Source of the DNA: Candidatus Promineifilum breve | GTDB lineage: Bacteria > Chloroflexota > Anaerolineae > Promineifilales > Promineifilaceae | Length of the DNA: 64,000 nt | Direction: 5' to 3' | Assembly (NCBI RefSeq): GCF_900066015.1 | Contig: NZ_LN890656.1 | Span: 806,001-870,000 of the forward strand | Shown: positions 1-8,292 of the stretch, one piece after another | Position numbering within the stretch: the first letter of the stretch is position 1 | How the letters are laid out: every line of letters starts with the position of its first letter | The notes under the pieces: model-generated | Told to the model about the DNA's origin: nothing | Databases searched by the model: none | What the model saw: the letters and a program-made list of their open reading frames with translations, nothing else | Translations under genes and position numbers: made by a program

Positions 1-17
1 TGTCGTTCTATACCTCC

Positions 18-1598
18 CTACGCCTCTGTTTCGGCCGTCTTCTGGCTGATGCGGAAGATGACAAACTCGGCCGGCTTCACCGGGGCGATGCCGATGTAGC
101 AGATGAGCCGGCCGTTGTCGATGTCGTCCTGGGTCATGGTGGTGCGGTCGCACTTGACGAAGAACGCCTCTTCGGCGGTCAGGCCCATCAGCGCCCCGCT
201 GCGCCAGACGCCGATGAGGAAATTGGTGATGGTGCGGCTGACGGCGGCCCAGGTGGTGTCGGAGTTGGGTTCAAACACCACCCACTGCGTGTTCTGTTCG
301 ATGGATTCCTCGATGAAGATGAACAGGCGGCGCACGTTGACGTATTTCCACATCGGGTCGCTGGACATGGTGCGCGCGCCCCACAGGCGAATGCCGCGGC
401 CGTCGCTGCTGAAATCGCGGATGCAGTTGACGCCGCGCGGGTTCAGCAGGTCCTGCTTGCCCTTGGTCACCGGGAACTCCAGCTCCAGCGCGCCGCGCAC
501 CACTTCGTTGGCCGGGGCCTTGTGGACGCCGCGCTCGATGTCGGTGCGGGCCATGATGCCGGCCACGTGGCCGCCCGGCGGCACGAGCACGCGCCGGTTG
601 GTGGTGGCGTTGAAGACCTTGATCCACGGGTAGTAGAAGCCGGCGTAGAGCGTATCGGCCGGCGGGCGCAGGCGGGTGACGTCGGCCGCGCCCGGCAACG
701 TGGAGACCACGGCAAAGCGATCCTTCAGCAGCTCACACTGGCGGATGACGGCGTTGGTCAGATTGACGCCGAACTCGGCGCGGGCCTCGTCGGGGGCCAG
801 CAGGATGGCGATGTCGTCCACCAGCTCCAGCCCGCGCAGGCCCCGGCCGCGGCCGTATAGCTCCTCGTTGTTGCCCAGCTGGTCCTCGTCGCCGATGTAA
901 TCATCCACGCCCACGGTGGCGTCGCTGCCGCCCTCCAGCACCACGTAGCCGTCGGTCGCCGCCAGGACACCGGGGTCATCGACCCAGCCCACGCGCACCA
1001 GATTGGAGCGGGCGTTGATGATGGCCGCGGCGTTGTTGCTGTCGCCGTCAAGGTCGGTCAGGTCGGTGAAGATTTCGGGCGGCAGGTCGGGGTCGCGCCG
1101 GTTGGGGTTGGCCAGGTCGTCGCGGTCGGCCGAGAGGGGATCGATAAACGGATCGGGCGGCGCGGTGCGGTAATAGAGGATGGTGACGGTGAAGCGGCGC
1201 GGGCTGCCGTCGGGCGCGGTGGGGTCAGAGGGGGACACGCGCAGGCGCACCCCGTTGCCCCACGCGCCGCGGCCGATGGCGCTGACGTTCAGCCCGCCGA
1301 CCTCGCCGCCGGCGCGGGTGGCCGTGCCGTCCTGGCCCTGGCCCACGACGCGGGCGATGACGCAGCGCTGGCCGCCGTTCTCGAAGAAGCCCTGCACGGC
1401 GTAGGACAGGTAGGAGCTGTCGATGTAGCCGCCGAACAGGCGCTGGTACTCCAGCCAGCCGGTGACCAGCGTCGGCCGTTCGGGGCCGCGCTCGGTCTGG
1501 CCGACCATGCCGGCCGTGCTCGTGCCCACGCCCTCGATGGGGCGCGGCCCGGTGCTGATTTCTTCCACGTATACGCCTGGCGCAAGATATTCAGGCAT
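18..1598 (-). CDS. Contractile tail sheath protein (eCIS/phage-tail-like)
   Basis: Structural protein of a contractile tail; sheath subunits stack around an inner tube and contract to drive it into a target. The N-terminus has the family opening (PGVYVEE at residues 7-13) and the last ~120 residues form the conserved sheath C-terminal domain, ending in KPAEFVIFRISQ followed by a short tail. 526 residues is normal for sheaths of extracellular contractile injection systems and myophages. The ATG at 1598 follows an AAGGAG ribosome site. It is the last of five co-directional genes here; only 17 bases remain, so the tube, baseplate and ATPase genes expected downstream lie outside the window. Confidence 0.93.
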   Translation of the reverse strand: MPEYLAPGVYVEEISTGPRPIEGVGTSTAGMVGQTERGPERPTLVTGWLEYQRLFGGYIDSSYLSYAVQGFFENGGQRCVIARVVGQGQDGTATRAGGEVGGLNVSAIGRGAWGNGVRLRVSPSDPTAPDGSPRRFTVTILYYRTAPPDPFIDPLSADRDDLANPNRRDPDLPPEIFTDLTDLDGDSNNAAAIINARSNLVRVGWVDDPGVLAATDGYVVLEGGSDATVGVDDYIGDEDQLGNNEELYGRGRGLRGLELVDDIAILLAPDEARAEFGVNLTNAVIRQCELLKDRFAVVSTLPGAADVTRLRPPADTLYAGFYYPWIKVFNATTNRRVLVPPGGHVAGIMARTDIERGVHKAPANEVVRGALELEFPVTKGKQDLLNPRGVNCIRDFSSDGRGIRLWGARTMSSDPMWKYVNVRRLFIFIEESIEQNTQWVVFEPNSDTTWAAVSRTITNFLIGVWRSGALMGLTAEEAFFVKCDRTTMTQDDIDNGRLICYIGIAPVKPAEFVIFRISQKTAETEA

Positions 1599-1642
1599 GG
1601 CATCTCTCCTTTATGATGGGTCTGGCTAATGTCGGCGTCGGT

Positions 1643-2578
1643 TCAATTGATGTCGCCGGCTGAGATCGCTTCGTTGGCGGTCTGGGCGGTGGTGTCGCCG
1701 GCGGCGCCGACCTGGTTCTCGACCGGGTTTGGGTCCAGCTCGGTTATCGGGACGACCTCTTCTTCCTCTTCTTCGTCGTCCTCGTCGTCCTCGTCAGGCG
1801 GCGCATTGCTCAATGCCTCATATACCAGCAGGATGCTGTCGGCGCGCGTCTGGCGGGCGGCGGCCAGGTCGTCCTCGGCGGCCTGCCGCGCGGCTTTGGC
1901 CGTGTCCAGGGCCCGGCCTTTTTCGCGGTAATCCTTCAACAACGTCTCCAGATTGTTCATTTCGGTGTTCAGCGTCGCGGCCTGGGTCGCGGCCGGATCA
2001 GCCTGGGCCAGATTGGCATCGAGCGCGGCGAGCGCGGCTTGCAGGCGGCTAATGGCCGACCAGGCCTCGATGGGGCGCTGGTCGATGGGGATGGCTTCGG
2101 CCTCCTTGCGGGCTTTGGCGACGTCGGCCCCCCACTTGCCCAGATCGTCGCACAATGTTTCGACGCCCTTGAGGGCCGGCTCGATGGCCGCCACCTTCTG
2201 CTTCTGTTCGTCGCGCGCCTTTTCGGCCGTCTCGACAGCTTTCTTTTTGGTTGCCACATCATCGGCCATTGTCCGGATCGCGGCGTCAACGGCGACGATG
2301 GCCTTCTTGTAATTCGTCGCGCCGGGCAGCCTGTCGAATTCCTCGATCACGTCCTTCAGGAACGACGCCGTCCCGCCGGACTGCTCTTCCAGTGCCCGGC
2401 GGGTCTTCTGGTAGTTGGTGCTGTAACAGGCGTTGAATTTGGTCACGGCCGTTTCCAGCTGCTTGATCCGGTCGCCGGCTTCCTTTTTGACGTCGGCCGG
2501 GGCCGGATCGATGCCGTTCATCGCCCTCAATACGTCGATCTTCTTTTGCCACTTAATCAGGTCGGAATGATTAGCCAT
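1643..2578 (-). CDS. Coiled-coil protein of the contractile-tail operon
   Basis: 311 residues, almost entirely helical: long Ala/Glu/Lys/Asp-rich heptad stretches (residues ~10-260), then an acidic run of Asp and Glu (about residues 269-281) and a short polar tail. No enzymatic motif is visible. A GAGGAG ribosome site precedes the ATG. It lies between the Ig-like protein and the sheath gene, 44 bases upstream of the sheath, so it is inferred to be a structural, chaperone or cargo-type component of the injection apparatus. I do not recognise a named family. Confidence 0.8.
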   Translation of the reverse strand: MANHSDLIKWQKKIDVLRAMNGIDPAPADVKKEAGDRIKQLETAVTKFNACYSTNYQKTRRALEEQSGGTASFLKDVIEEFDRLPGATNYKKAIVAVDAAIRTMADDVATKKKAVETAEKARDEQKQKVAAIEPALKGVETLCDDLGKWGADVAKARKEAEAIPIDQRPIEAWSAISRLQAALAALDANLAQADPAATQAATLNTEMNNLETLLKDYREKGRALDTAKAARQAAEDDLAAARQTRADSILLVYEALSNAPPDEDDEDDEEEEEEVVPITELDPNPVENQVGAAGDTTAQTANEAISAGDIN

Positions 2579-2592
2579 CAGTTCATTTCTCC

Positions 2593-3315
2593 TCAGAAAT
2601 CTCGGGGCGGAAAATTGTTTTCCACGAAAGGCACGATGCGCTCGTTGGGCGCGTCAAAGACGGGGCCGCCCTGGGGCAGCCGAAAGCGCAGCCGGATCGC
2701 CAGCGGCCCGGCGGCGGGCAGGGACGGAAAGATGAGCAGCCAGCTACCGGCGGCGTCGGTCGTGGCCGTCGCCAGGGGCGGCCCGCCCGGCCGGTCGAAA
2801 GCCTCGACAAGGGTATCGGCGGCCGTGACCCGCTGCCCCTGGTCGTCGCGATAGAAGAACGCGCCATAGAGCCGCGTCGTCCGCGCCGGAAAGGGATAGT
2901 TGAGGGCGGGGCGCAGATCGACCCGGATGGCGCTTTGCGCCGTGTCGGGGGGAACCGGCAAGTCCAGCCCGTGTCCCGCAAGCGGGGCAAAGACCTTAAA
3001 ATCCACCTCGGCCGGGCGGTAAAAGTCCCCCTCCAGCCGCGCCCGATAGCCGCCGGGGGCCAGCCGGTAGCCGCTGCCGGCGTCGGTGACGCGGCCGAAG
3101 AAGGCGTGGTAGCCGCCGGCCGTGGCGGTCATGCGCATGGCCGCCGGGCGGGGCAGCGGTCGCGGCCGGCCGCCCTCGGCCCGCGCCACGACCTTAAAGC
3201 GGATCGGCCCCAACGGGCGCGGGCGCGGGCCATTGACCCGCCGCCGCGCCAGAAAGTCATCGGCCACGTCGAAGATGGCCGCGGCGTAGGCGTCGTTGTC
3301 ATACAGGCCGCTCAT
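2593..3315 (-). CDS. Hypothetical protein of contractile-tail operon with Ig-like C-terminal domain
   Basis: 240 residues. The first ~110 residues include a segment (FFGRVTDAGSGYRLAPGGYRARLEG) typical of small beta domains; the C-terminal half (residues ~150-240) reads like a carboxypeptidase-regulatory/Ig-like beta-sandwich, with a TTDAAGSWLLIFPSLP turn and a final ERIVPFVENNFPPRDF. The start ATG overlaps the stop of the upstream DUF4255 gene by 4 bases, indicating translational coupling. Inferred accessory structural subunit; exact role unknown. Confidence 0.75.
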   Translation of the reverse strand: MSGLYDNDAYAAAIFDVADDFLARRRVNGPRPRPLGPIRFKVVARAEGGRPRPLPRPAAMRMTATAGGYHAFFGRVTDAGSGYRLAPGGYRARLEGDFYRPAEVDFKVFAPLAGHGLDLPVPPDTAQSAIRVDLRPALNYPFPARTTRLYGAFFYRDDQGQRVTAADTLVEAFDRPGGPPLATATTDAAGSWLLIFPSLPAAGPLAIRLRFRLPQGGPVFDAPNERIVPFVENNFPPRDF

Positions 3316-3905
3316 GCCAACGCCTCCTCGACCTCGCCCTTGTCACCGTAGCGATGGGAGCGCCGCACGACGCGGGCGCGGCCGTTGGCGCGGGTCGAAT
3401 CGATGCGGGCGACCTTCACCTGATAGCAGACCGATAGGCGATACGGCTCGCGCAGGGCGTCCCAGATGCGGGTCAGCTCCTCCAGCGACAGGCGGCAGAG
3501 GGTGATGGTCAGCTCCTCGGCGATGGCGTCGCCGTCGTCGAGCAGGACGATGGCGTTGTCGTAGAGGATTTCCAGCGTCTTGCCCAGCAGCAGGTGATCG
3601 GACGTGCCGTCGCGGGCGAAGGGGGTGATGAGATAGTAGAGGTTGACGGCCAGCGGCGGCACGCGGCTCTGGGTGTCGTTAATGCGCACGGCCGGCCGGT
3701 TTTTGTTGAATTCGTTCTCCGTCACGTGGTAGAGCCAGATGGACAGGCGGTTGGCGTTGTCCTTCATCGTCTCGGTGGGGTTCTTGAAGACGATGGTCGC
3801 CTCGTTGTTGACGATGGCCCGCGTCACCGGGTCAAGCCGGATGGAATCCCACAGGATGGTGCGCAACGCCTCGCTGGTGGCGGCCATGACCTCGTAGGCG
3901 CTCAT
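3312..3905 (-). CDS. DUF4255 family protein (Pvc16-like tail component)
   Basis: 197 residues matching the DUF4255 pattern: N-terminal helix (YEVMAATSEALRTILWDS), then LSIWLYHVTENEFNKNRP, and the hallmark PPLAVNLYYLITPFA (about residues 83-97), followed by a helical region ending with YQVKVARID. This family occurs in contractile injection clusters (PVC/Afp), where it is thought to cap or terminate the tail. Both ends overlap neighbours by 4 bases (ATGA), so it is firmly inside the operon. Confidence 0.9.
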   Translation of the reverse strand: MSAYEVMAATSEALRTILWDSIRLDPVTRAIVNNEATIVFKNPTETMKDNANRLSIWLYHVTENEFNKNRPAVRINDTQSRVPPLAVNLYYLITPFARDGTSDHLLLGKTLEILYDNAIVLLDDGDAIAEELTITLCRLSLEELTRIWDALREPYRLSVCYQVKVARIDSTRANGRARVVRRSHRYGDKGEVEEALA

Positions 3906-4138
3906 GCCCCCCTCCCCCGGCGCAGCCGGTTCGCCACCCGGCAGCGCCGCCCGGCCGTCCAGCCGGAGGCGGTGGTGATGAAGCTGACGGCCTGATCCAG
4001 ATCACGAAAATAGAGACGTTGCTGCATGGTGACGTGCTCGACAACCCCGCGCCAGGCCGGTTCCATGTCTTGCCCTTCTTGTGGTTCCCGCCAGATACGA
4101 ATGAGAAAGACGTAGGAGGACGGGAAAGAAGGTGACAT
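3902..4138 (-). CDS. Small conserved protein at the head of the contractile-tail operon
   Basis: 78 residues. The core (FLIRIWREPQEG, PAWRGVVEHV, RLYFRDLDQAVSFI) resembles a small protein I recall next to DUF4255 genes in Chloroflexota-type contractile clusters; its function is unknown. It ends with an Arg-rich tail and its stop overlaps the DUF4255 start (ATGA). The ribosome site before 4138 is weak, but the IRIWRE core begins only a dozen residues after this ATG, supporting the start. Confidence 0.7.
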   Translation of the reverse strand: MSPSFPSSYVFLIRIWREPQEGQDMEPAWRGVVEHVTMQQRLYFRDLDQAVSFITTASGWTAGRRCRVANRLRRGRGA

Positions 4139-4249
4139 GGGCCATATGTTCCGGGCTGCTCAGGTTCGTGCCGGCATTATGGCATGGGGCAATCACGGGG
4201 GAATCACGGGGCGGTCAACGAGCGATATGGGTTTTTTGAGTTGTGGGGA

Positions 4250-4347
4250 GGAGAGGTACACAGAGGGCACGGAGCGCGGACACAGAGATAAGTTCTCTTC
4301 TTATCTCTGTGTCCCTCTGTGGTCCTCTGTGTCCTCTGTGTTCCTCC
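4250..4347. repeat. Inverted repeat, CACAGAG family
   Basis: Imperfect long hairpin between the regulator gene and the tail operon. The left arm is built of ACACAGAG-type units, the right arm of CTCTGTGT units, with a TTCTCTTCTT loop. The same family recurs at 22844-22943 and 49415-49514. The two flanking genes point the same way, so it could attenuate read-through from the regulator. Confidence 0.85.
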
Positions 4348-4369
4348 CGCCGGAGTCAGCCAAGCAACA

Positions 4370-5302
4370 CTACCGGCGGGCGTGGTCGAGGAGTTGCAGG
4401 ACGTGGTTGAATTGCTGCTGGACGGCCCCGAACAGGGTGAACAGCTCCTGCACGGCCTGGTCTACGTTGTCGGCGCCGGGGCCGGCGGCGGCGCCGGGGC
4501 CGGCGGCGGCGGCGGGGCCGGCGGCGGCGCGGCCGTCGTCACCCTCCAGCAGCAGTTGTTGGTAGAGGAGTTGCGTCTCGCGCATGGGGGCCAGCCCCAG
4601 CTCGGCCCGCAACACCTCGGCGCAGGTGTGGTACTGCTGGATGGCCTGGCTGCGTTGGCCGTTCGCGGCGTAGAGGCGCATCAGGTCGCGGTGGATGTGC
4701 TCGCGCAGCGGGTCGCTGAGCAGGATGAGCCGGCCGCAGCGCAGCGCGTCGCCGAAGCTGCTCTGGGCGGCGTAATAATTCATCAGGTGGTAGAGCGCGG
4801 TCAGGTACATCTCGCGGAAGCGCTCGCGCTCGCGCAAGGCCCAATCGGCATAGACGCCCTCCAGCAGGTCGCCGCCATAGAGGGCCAGCCCGGCCTCCAG
4901 TTGCTCGGCGTCGGCCGCCCGCAGGGCCGCGGCGGGCCGGCGCAGGGGCGGGGCCACCAGCCGCTCGAACTCGGCCACGTCGATCAGGCAGCCGCCGCCG
5001 GCGTTGAAGCTGACCTCGCCGGCGGCCGTGGTGAGCAGAAAGTGCCCCTTCTCGACCCGGCCGGGCGGTTCCAGCAGGCCGCGCAGTCGCCACAGGGCGG
5101 TGTTGAGGCAGGCGCGGGCGTGGGCCTCGTCGTGGTCGCCCCAGAACAGCTCCATGAGCACGTCGCGCGCATAGGCGCGGTGGCGAAACAGCAACAGGTA
5201 GGCCAGCAGGTGTTGCAGGTTGGGCGTCACCTTGACGTCGGCCGCCGCGGCCACGTCGCGCACGTGGAAGCCGCCAAACAGTTTGATGTGGAGGATGGTC
5301 AT
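4370..5302 (-). CDS. SARP/BTAD-type transcriptional regulator
   Basis: Probable DNA-binding activator. Residues ~1-95 form the winged-helix domain of the SARP/OmpR type (opening MTILHIKLFGGFHV; LLAYLLLFRHRAYARDVLMELFWGD; ACLNTALWRLRGLLE), and residues ~105-250 the TPR-like bacterial transcriptional activator domain (LYGGDLLEGVYADWALRERERFREMY; LRAELGLAPMRETQLLYQQLL). A low-complexity Ala/Gly/Pro linker and a C-terminal helix (VDQAVQELFTLFGAVQQQFNHVLQLL) follow. It sits directly upstream of the contractile-tail genes on the same strand and is the obvious candidate to control them. Confidence 0.9.
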   Translation of the reverse strand: MTILHIKLFGGFHVRDVAAAADVKVTPNLQHLLAYLLLFRHRAYARDVLMELFWGDHDEAHARACLNTALWRLRGLLEPPGRVEKGHFLLTTAAGEVSFNAGGGCLIDVAEFERLVAPPLRRPAAALRAADAEQLEAGLALYGGDLLEGVYADWALRERERFREMYLTALYHLMNYYAAQSSFGDALRCGRLILLSDPLREHIHRDLMRLYAANGQRSQAIQQYHTCAEVLRAELGLAPMRETQLLYQQLLLEGDDGRAAAGPAAAAGPGAAAGPGADNVDQAVQELFTLFGAVQQQFNHVLQLLDHARR

Positions 5303-5730
5303 CTACTACGTCCCTCCCGACTGGAGCCGACCATCGGCCCACGCCGGCCCACGCCGGCCAAGCCGGCCCACGCCCCAGCCACGGAAGTGAATTGCCAAGC
5401 CACTATGCAATTGCGTACTACTTGTTCAATAACCCGGCACAATCCGCGGATAACGCCGCCCGTCTCATGGCGAAAGAGATCGCCGCCGAACGACCGAACG
5501 CTATCAAACCGATGCACTTGTGGGACTGGTGACCAATCAGGACACGTCAGCCCGCCAAACTGAGAGAAAACCGAATGAAATCAGTATAAAACCAATCTGC
5601 TTTCTGTCAACAGGCAGCGCCCCAAATTGAGCGATTTTCCCTAACACGCTGCCCATTCCTAATGCCTGATTACCCCTTTACACAACGATTATAAGGTTGG
5701 TAGTTCGCAACTTTTGCAGATGGATGCGGT

Positions 5731-5889
5731 GTAGGGGCGAGGCGGCGGCGATAGGTGTAGCTGGAAACATATGACCTTGTCTCGCCGCCGCCTCGCCCCT
5801 CTTCGCGCCACGGTCAAAGAGGGTCAGGCAACCGGGAGCGGAGTATGCTCGTTTCCCAGCGACGTTTCTCCCGGTTGCCTGACCCCTAC
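5731..5889. repeat. Composite double-hairpin element, GTAGGGGCGAGG family
   Basis: Two perfect stems in tandem: 5733-5751 pairs with 5782-5800 (19 bp, AGGGGCGAGGCGGCGGCGA), and 5822-5838 pairs with 5868-5884 (17 bp, GGTCAGGCAACCGGGAG). A near copy with the same two-stem layout lies at 56250-56399, and a diverged copy at 32863-32990. Confidence 0.9.
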
Positions 5890-5950
5890 GCGACCCTTGA
5901 ATATTTGGCTAAACCCAAGAGTGCCTACTACGAACAATTCCCAATTCATC

Positions 5951-5956
5951 TATACT
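5951..5956 (+). promoter_or_regulatory. -10 box giving a leaderless nitroreductase transcript
   Basis: TATACT ends 6 bases before the ATG at 5963, so transcription would begin at or next to the start codon. No ribosome site precedes the ATG, consistent with leaderless translation. No clear -35 is visible. Confidence 0.55.
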
Positions 5957-5962
5957 TAGCCT

Positions 5963-6742
5963 ATGGACTTCTTCGACCTCATTCACCACCACCGCTCTAT
6001 TCGCAAATACCGGCCCGACCCCGTGCCCGACGACATCCTCTGGCAGGCGCTGGCCGCCGGGCCGCGGGCGTCGTCGTCGGGCAATATGCAGAGCTATTCG
6101 ATCATCGTCACCCGCGACCGGGCGCTGCGCGAGCAACTCTATGAGCCGCACATGGCGCAGGACATGGTGCTCGACGCGCCGGTGCTGCTGACCTTCTGCG
6201 CCGACTTCCGCCGCATGCGCCACTGGCTGCGCCTGAGCGACGCGCCCGACAACTTCGACAATCTGATGAGCTTTCTCATCGGGGCCATCGACGCCACGCT
6301 GGCCTCGCAGAACGTGGCCCTGGCGGCCGAGGCGCTGGGGCTGGGCATTTGCTACATGGGCAGCACCCTGGCGAACTGCGACCAGATCGGCCGCCTGCTG
6401 GCCCTGCCGCCGGGGGTCGTGCCCGTGGTCGGCTTCTCGCTGGGCTGGCCGGCCGAAGACCCCGCCCCGCGCGACCGCCTGCCACTGGACGGCCTCGTCC
6501 ATTTTGAGACCTACCACGACTACAGCGATGCCGACATCGCCGCCATCTACGCCGAGCGCGAGCGCAAGGGCTGGCAGCGCTACATGGGCTTCCCCGAACT
6601 GCGGGCGCTCATCGAGGAAGCGGGCGTCACCAACCTGGCCCAGGTCTACACCACGGTCAAATATACGCGCGAGTCCCACCTGGCCTTCTCGGCCACGGTG
6701 CGCGACTACCTCCGCCAACAGGACTTTGAAAATAGTGGATAG
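5963..6742 (+). CDS. Nitroreductase family flavoprotein
   Basis: FMN-dependent NAD(P)H oxidoreductase of the nitroreductase fold, 259 residues. The N-terminal FFDLIHHHRSIRKYRPDPVP and ASSSGNMQSYSIIV segments supply the usual FMN-phosphate contacts; AEALGLGICYMGS (about residues 126-138) and VPVVGFSLGWPAEDP (about 154-168) are the family's later signatures. Length and C-terminal extension resemble the NfsA/FRP-like group. The substrate is unknown. The last four residues (ENSG) and the stop codon lie inside a heptad hairpin repeat, so the native C-terminus may have been replaced. Confidence 0.88.
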   Translation: MDFFDLIHHHRSIRKYRPDPVPDDILWQALAAGPRASSSGNMQSYSIIVTRDRALREQLYEPHMAQDMVLDAPVLLTFCADFRRMRHWLRLSDAPDNFDNLMSFLIGAIDATLASQNVALAAEALGLGICYMGSTLANCDQIGRLLALPPGVVPVVGFSLGWPAEDPAPRDRLPLDGLVHFETYHDYSDADIAAIYAERERKGWQRYMGFPELRALIEEAGVTNLAQVYTTVKYTRESHLAFSATVRDYLRQQDFENSG

Positions 6743-6794
6743 TGGGTAGTGGACAGTAGCACTGCCCACTGCCCACTACCCACTATCCACTACC
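6732..6794. repeat. Heptad inverted repeat, AGTGGAC/AGTGGGC family
   Basis: Arm of TAGTGGA, TAGTGGG, TAGTGGA and CAG units, then the complementary arm of CCCACTG/CCCACTA units. The nitroreductase stop codon is the TAG of the second heptad. Confidence 0.85.
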
Positions 6795-7234
6795 CCGCCA
6801 TCTTGCTATTTCGCCAACAGGACTTTATACTAAGGTTGTCACCTTCATCGCTAAGCATTGCGCCATAGGATTCTGATCCTTTTGACGCAGCGCCGCGGCC
6901 CATCGGGAACGAGAAAGAGCCAGGAGCATATTAAGCCGACCGCCTGACGGTTGGGCCGGCAATCGCATAAACCTTCATCCGTGGCGCGCTGCCCGCTGGC
7001 CGTCCGGTTGATCATGTAGGAGGATGCTCTATGCTCTGGATCGAGGGCCGAGACGCGCTCTTTTCGCCATTTCCCAACGCGCTCGCCCTCAACCTTTAAC
7101 CGTATGCCTGCCGTTCTCTTCGCTGGGGAAAGAGCAACGCGACCGGGCGTTTCCACCATCCGGCTCACGTTTCGTCTCAGGCGCCTAAGCTAGTAACGAT
7201 TATCGCGCCCCGACACATTTAGGAGAACCATACC
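6743..7234. other. Intergenic region upstream of the lipoprotein gene
   Basis: 492 bases. Apart from the heptad hairpin at its left end I see no supported gene. A 22-codon reading frame starting at the ATG at 7031 has a GGAGG-like site just before it but no recognisable product. Confidence 0.45.
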
Positions 7235-8275
7235 GTGTTAGCCAATAAACCGAAATTAGTCCTACAGTTGATCCTCATCAGCGCCTTCCTGCTGGTCTTC
7301 GCCGCGGGTTGTGAACCCGATGTGCTGGGCCTGTTTGTCAGCATGAGCGACGAAGGCACCACCGAAGACGGGGTGGTTTACGACGAGAACGACATCCTGT
7401 TCCTCGATGAAGAGTCCGATCCCGCCTTCTGGAGCACAGTGTTCGACGGCGAAGCCTACGGGCTGAATGACGAAAAGCACGCCATCGGCGCCTTCAGCTT
7501 CAACGAAACGATCTTCTACAACCCCGACGCGGCCGTGAACGAACCCGGCGAGATGGAGCTGTACCTCTCCTTCCAGGCCAACCGCGCCTGGGTGCCGGGT
7601 ATCTCGGATCGCGTCCAGGGCCAGGACATCGTCCACTTCTATACCCCCGACGGCATTGAGTACAACTACGACCTGATCTTCGACGGCTCCGACGTGGACC
7701 TGACCAACGGCACCGAGAAGATCGACGGCTTCTCCTTCTGGCCGCCGGAGTATTACGATCTGTTCGTCCCCGATGTCGATCTGCCCTACGATTGTAGCGC
7801 GGGCGTCATCTTCATCTCCACCCGCGGCAGCTATCGCGTCTCGGCCGACCATCTGCCCAACGGCCATCTGAAGGGCAACGGCTCCGACCTGCTGGCCTTC
7901 TGCGCCACCAACCTCGGCTGGGACACGGCCGGCTTCTGGTTCCGCGTCTTCGAGAGTTCGCAGGCCGAGATCTTCCCGCGCAGCGTCATCACCGCCGTGG
8001 ACGTGTTCGCCCTTGATCCGAACTGGGTCAACGCCGGCGGGCCCGACGGCGGCAATCTGGACGTCGATTTGTACTTCTTCTTCGCCGTCCGCAATGCCTT
8101 CACCTCCAATGGCGGGAGCGGCGGGCCGTCGCAGCTATTCGTCGGCGGCGTCGAGGATGGCAATTACGGCACGGTGGGGCCGATTATCGACTTCAACGAC
8201 TCGGACTTGCCGGCCCTGAACGGCACGATCACGGCCATGAGCATGCTCGACTTCATAGGGCCGGACGCCCCGTAG
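7235..8275 (+). CDS. Secreted lipoprotein with FDGSDV modules
   Basis: 346 residues with a lipoprotein signal peptide: basic N-region, hydrophobic LILISAFLLVFAAGC with the lipobox Cys at about residue 26. The mature part contains the module found in three other proteins of this window: YDENDILFLDEES, TVFDGEAYGL, IFDGSDVDLTNGTEKIDGFSF, GVIFISTRGSY and GSDLLAFCATNLGWDTAGFW. Function unknown; probably a propeller-like surface protein. GTG start at 7235 with AGGAG nine bases upstream. It precedes the subtilisin gene by 17 bases, so the two are likely co-transcribed. Confidence 0.82.
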   Translation: MLANKPKLVLQLILISAFLLVFAAGCEPDVLGLFVSMSDEGTTEDGVVYDENDILFLDEESDPAFWSTVFDGEAYGLNDEKHAIGAFSFNETIFYNPDAAVNEPGEMELYLSFQANRAWVPGISDRVQGQDIVHFYTPDGIEYNYDLIFDGSDVDLTNGTEKIDGFSFWPPEYYDLFVPDVDLPYDCSAGVIFISTRGSYRVSADHLPNGHLKGNGSDLLAFCATNLGWDTAGFWFRVFESSQAEIFPRSVITAVDVFALDPNWVNAGGPDGGNLDVDLYFFFAVRNAFTSNGGSGGPSQLFVGGVEDGNYGTVGPIIDFNDSDLPALNGTITAMSMLDFIGPDAP

Positions 8276-8292
8276 ACCGACGAGTAAATACC

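Larger units (their letters stand above)
5303..5962. other. Intergenic region between divergent regulator and nitroreductase genes
   Basis: 660 bases without a convincing gene. The part next to the regulator (5303-5720) is comparatively AT-rich and presumably holds its promoter; I cannot place -35/-10 boxes there with confidence. A composite double-hairpin repeat lies at 5731-5889, followed by a TATACT box at 5951-5956 for the nitroreductase gene. Confidence 0.6.

Noticed and set aside
4319-5563. 414-codon plus-strand open frame
   Set aside because: Antisense to the SARP regulator; repetitive Ala/Gly/Val translation.
6851-7168. 105-codon minus-strand frame upstream of the lipoprotein gene
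   Set aside because: No ribosome site, no family resemblance and atypical composition.
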